Below, piece after piece: positions 60,482-64,000 of a stretch of DNA of 64,000 bases. The DNA is from Apostichopus parvimensis. Lineage: Eukaryota; Echinodermata; Holothuroidea; Aspidochirotida; Stichopodidae. The DNA lies in assembly GCA_000934455.1 (NCBI GenBank), contig KN888870.1, forward strand, positions 47,689 to 111,688, written 5' to 3'. Numbering within the stretch: the first letter of the stretch is position 1; each line of letters opens with the position of its first letter. The notes beneath the pieces are model-generated. The model had not been told where the DNA came from. It saw only the letters and a program-made list of their open reading frames with translations, and searched no databases. Made by a program: the position numbers and the translations under genes.

Positions 60482-63400
60482 CTGTCGAGACCAAAAAAAA
60501 GAGGGAACAAAAGAAATGAGACATCTAGATAATTAACGATTATTTGTGACAGTAGATACTCAGAAAACATGAGTAAAGAAAAAGACAAAACACAGGTTGC
60601 CTATATGAGCAGCAGGAAACGTAGCCGGGGGGGGAGGGGCAATGGGAGCGATCACTCCCTCTCTCCCCCCTTGAGTACCCCGAAAAATATAATATAATTT
60701 AAAGCAGGAAATATCATAAAACCCTCTTTTCAGGTTGAAGGAAGCTAAGAAACCCTTCTCCATCTTTCCCCTGAAAGTTAGTATGATGCGTAATACAATA
60801 CTCTTATTTTTGTTTATTTCCTGCAACGTGGGAGGCATTTTGGCAAAATATTTCTTTCTACATCATGGCGCTCCATTAAGTATAATAATGCTCCCTTTGT
60901 GAGAAGTGCCCCTTTTCAAATTCTGCTCCCCCCCCCCCCTTTTCAAATTTCTGTTACGTCCCGGATGTGAAGTGTTGCCTGAAATTATTTACTCTTTTAT
61001 TTCATTCTTCATGTTTAAAGTTGCAATAAAGAAGTTTACAATAAAATTTAAGCAAAGTAAACTAAATCCTCAAGACTATAAAACGAGCTTTTCTCCAAAT
61101 GGAATTAGGATAAATTGACATCATGTTACTTTCACATAGAAGTATTTCCATTATTTTTTTTGAAGCTGAAGGAATCCTTTTCCAAATCTTGAAGTATCTG
61201 AGGACATAGTTTGAAGGTCTCTTGTATCCAGGCAATAGTATTTATTGTTCATTAACTCATATGAAATATTTGTGTCCACTATTTGCTGAGATACAGCAAG
61301 TTTTTATAGACCCCAAGGTTTTCACCTTAATAGTCTCATTGCCTCCCAGGTGATAATTTAACTTTTCAATGACATTTGACATCATTTCAATTTTTTATTC
61401 TTTTGACCGATTGATACCACTCTCTTTGCATAACATCGAGAACCAAATTGATCCCCCACCGTGAAGAAACCAAAAATTATTAACCCCATTGGCTGAAAGG
61501 ATTCCTGATGGAGATGGTACAAATGACAGAAAAAGCCACAAAAAGAAAGACATCTCCCAGGGAATAAATTTAAAAATTCAGTGTTCAAATTTTTTGTGCA
61601 GCAGCAGTGTAGAGGCCGGCTCTGAACTCTGGTTGATATAAAGAACTATGGTTCGCGTGTACAAGAACTGCCACGCATCCTTGCACTCATATTATCACTT
61701 TTGCATAACATAATGCATTTCGCTACTGTATGTGCATTGCACTGGATAAATTAGTCCCAGTCTCCTGAAGGCTCTAGTAAACTACTCTCCAATGAATATC
61801 CCAAAACTTACTGGTTTGGATATTTGAGTGACGAGTGACGAGCTTACCTGTCTTACCACAACCTTAGCACCCTCGTTCTACCGAGCCTAGAATAAACTGG
61901 TAACCTATTAACACTGCGCGCCCTCTATGACCGGACCCCCTGGTCTATGCCCTTCCTTCTCATGCTACCATCCAATGTGCCAGCATCGTGCATTTTTTTC
62001 GTCTGGTTTTTCGTACAGAACTGTGACCTAGGATTTTAGTTTTTCCAAATTTTGGATACTGAAGTATTAACCAAGCGTGCATAGCCTAATAAGTAACCTT
62101 TTTTGCTTAAGGCCCGCCTCATTTCGTGAGACCTGCGGAGGGCATTGGTGAATCAATGTACATCTTTTAGTTTTGTTTTGTTTTCCTTTCTATTTTCTAG
62201 ATCTTAATGAATATTTTATGGGCCAATCAGAATTGGTAACGTATTGCTCACAGGATAAAATCAGATAAGATCATGCACCAGGTGTGTACCATGCAACTAA
62301 ACAGAAACTTGGCAAGGCCCGCTTGGCTTTAGATAACAATTTAAGCTTTTCATATTTAAGTGATCTGCAAAGAGAGATACATTCTTCTTTAAGCTGATAT
62401 AACCTTTGAACTAGCGCTGATAATTTCTTGATATTTGTGTACATGTTTACATGTCATTTAATATCCAATAGAAATGCACATGAAACACAAGACTTTTGCA
62501 CACAATGCAGGGGAATAACTTATCTGGACTCATGTGCAAACATATGTAGCAGTGTTTTTTTTAACACAGCATCCATTGTATGTTATGAGAGAAAATATTC
62601 AGAGCCTTGCATAAAATTTATGCTTGTTATTTATTGGTTGAGGTATAATTTTTACAGGAAGTTGCTGCAGGAAACCCAGTCTGCCCCCCTCCCTTCCCTC
62701 CCCACTGGGTCTGTACCAATCATCTGTCTCCTTACTTAAAGTAGCTGTTTACTTCAGGTCACTAAGGACAAGTCAGAAATATCACATCCCATTTGGCAGC
62801 TTATCCATGCAAAGTACATGCATTGTATCTCAACCAAATTTCACATATTTATGGTATATGACATAATGAATATTGCAAAATTAAACTTTATGGGTTCCAA
62901 TAGTCATCTTTGATGTGGTTACGTTGGTAACCATAAGGGGCAATTACAATTCAAATTTAATAAAATGATTGTATACGCAGTGATGGCACCAGAGTCGGGG
63001 AGGGGAGAGGAGGGGAGAGGGGAGTGAGAAAACATTTTGGAAGTGCAAAAATGCAAATTAAAGTTCCTGATATTGAGCTATGTGATTTTTCAAAGACTGT
63101 GTCTAACTATGTGTGAATGTTTTATGATTTGGTCAGAATATATATACTGTATAGAAGAATTACTACACCATGTAGGACAGAGCTTTAAACCATCTGATTC
63201 TCAGGCAATACGGTCTATAAATCTTGAATTTTCCCAATTTAACTTGAATTTCTACGAAGCATACACTAACATACTTATTATATCCTTTCATACTATAGTT
63301 CACCTTTAACAGCTTTATCTGAGATCAAACCTGAGCAATATATTATATCCCTGACTGTGGTAACATAAACAGGGCATCAATAGGGAACAGCATGAATGAA

Positions 63401-63778
63401 TAGAGACACCATACCTTGGATGAAGAATCATGTGACTGTATCATAGAATCACACAAAACAACATACACACTGTACAAGGCCTCAAAATCAGCTTAAAACT
63501 GGTATACAGTACCTACTGTCGTACAGTACCAATCTATTTAAAAAGAGGTATTGTCCAGAATGAAGGAAAGGAATTTAGTTCAAGATTTAAGGCCTGTGAT
63601 AAGGCTTTCACACAAGAAAAGGATTGATTTTGATAATGTAGTACCCATAGTATTAGAGTGGTTCACTTACTATGATTTAATATGTTCTGAGTTACACTTA
63701 CAGAACATTCTGTCCCAACCAAAGGTTCGAGGTATTAGAACTTAAATTACCATGGAACTTTTTCCTCCATTATACTGT
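60482..63778. other. Upstream ceramide synthase intron/flank, no exon identified
   Basis: I searched the minus strand for the CerS N-terminal and Hox-like region (RRNQEKPS-like) and did not find it. A strong minus-strand donor-like site occurs near 61846 (AGACAG|GTAAGC), but the preceding frame in the phase needed has a stop. Confidence 0.4.
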
Positions 63779-63860
63779 ACAGGGTTCGTACACTTTTTTG
63801 CACAACAAAATTCAAGCACTTTTCAAGCACTTTTCAAGCACCAAATTTATGTTTTCAAGC
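63779..63860 (+). mobile_element. Possible end of a hAT-type element
   Basis: CAGGGTTCGTACAC followed by tandem TTCAAGCACTTTTCAAGCAC resembles the terminal region of known hAT families. The other end, if present, is outside the window. Confidence 0.35.
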
Positions 63861-64000
63861 ACATGCTTATCATTAACAATAAACATTCTGTGAGACAGAG
63901 GCATAAAACACACAAAGCTGAACAAAGTAATCAAGTACAAATTCTTTAACACCCTGATAAAAATTAAAAAATACATACAATGAATGGAACAAATCTTTAA

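Noticed and set aside
61800-61900. Upstream ceramide synthase exon ending at AGACAG|GTAAGC (minus)
   Set aside because: The phase required by the 60481 exon gives an in-frame stop and no CerS similarity.

Overview
This is a 64 kb piece of an animal nuclear genome. Genes are split into many short exons with GT-AG introns, repeats are abundant, and there is a 155-base assembly gap of N. All five genes I recognise are metazoan. The compact introns, the tRNA-derived SINEs, the hAT-like elements and the many poly-G/poly-C tracts fit a marine invertebrate. A deuterostome such as an echinoderm is my best guess, but this is an inference from style and gene order, not a proof.

Layout, left to right. 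(1) 437-1022, minus: first coding exon of an aquaporin-11-like superaquaporin; the rest lies off the left edge. (2) 6799-24274, plus: a complete 21-exon MIOS gene (GATOR2 subunit, 878 aa). I reconstructed it exon by exon with consistent splice phases throughout. (3) 27662-30535, minus: a complete 4-exon RPA3 gene (RPA14, 124 aa), tail-to-tail with MIOS. (4) 34050-35888, plus: a 2-coding-exon UMAD1-like gene (UMA domain, 166 aa). (5) 48082-60481, minus: the last six coding exons of a ceramide synthase; its 5' exons lie beyond the right edge. The rest is introns, UTRs and repeat-rich intergenic DNA.

The order and orientation MIOS(+) RPA3(-) UMAD1(+) match, as I recall it, the human 7p21.3 neighbourhood, so this looks like an old conserved gene block. 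The genes share no pathway: amino-acid sensing to mTORC1, DNA replication and repair, ESCRT-related sorting, and sphingolipid synthesis. The linkage is therefore probably ancestral rather than functional.

The most notable items are in MIOS. Intron 11 is best explained as a U12-type AT-AC intron. Exon 3 carries a 36-bp tandem duplication that creates two in-frame splice donors. Exon 5 has a decayed second copy upstream, broken by a 19-G run. I found no self-contained novel system. The remainder is an ordinary set of animal genes with several non-autonomous transposons, three of them with near-exact terminal repeats and flanking duplications.
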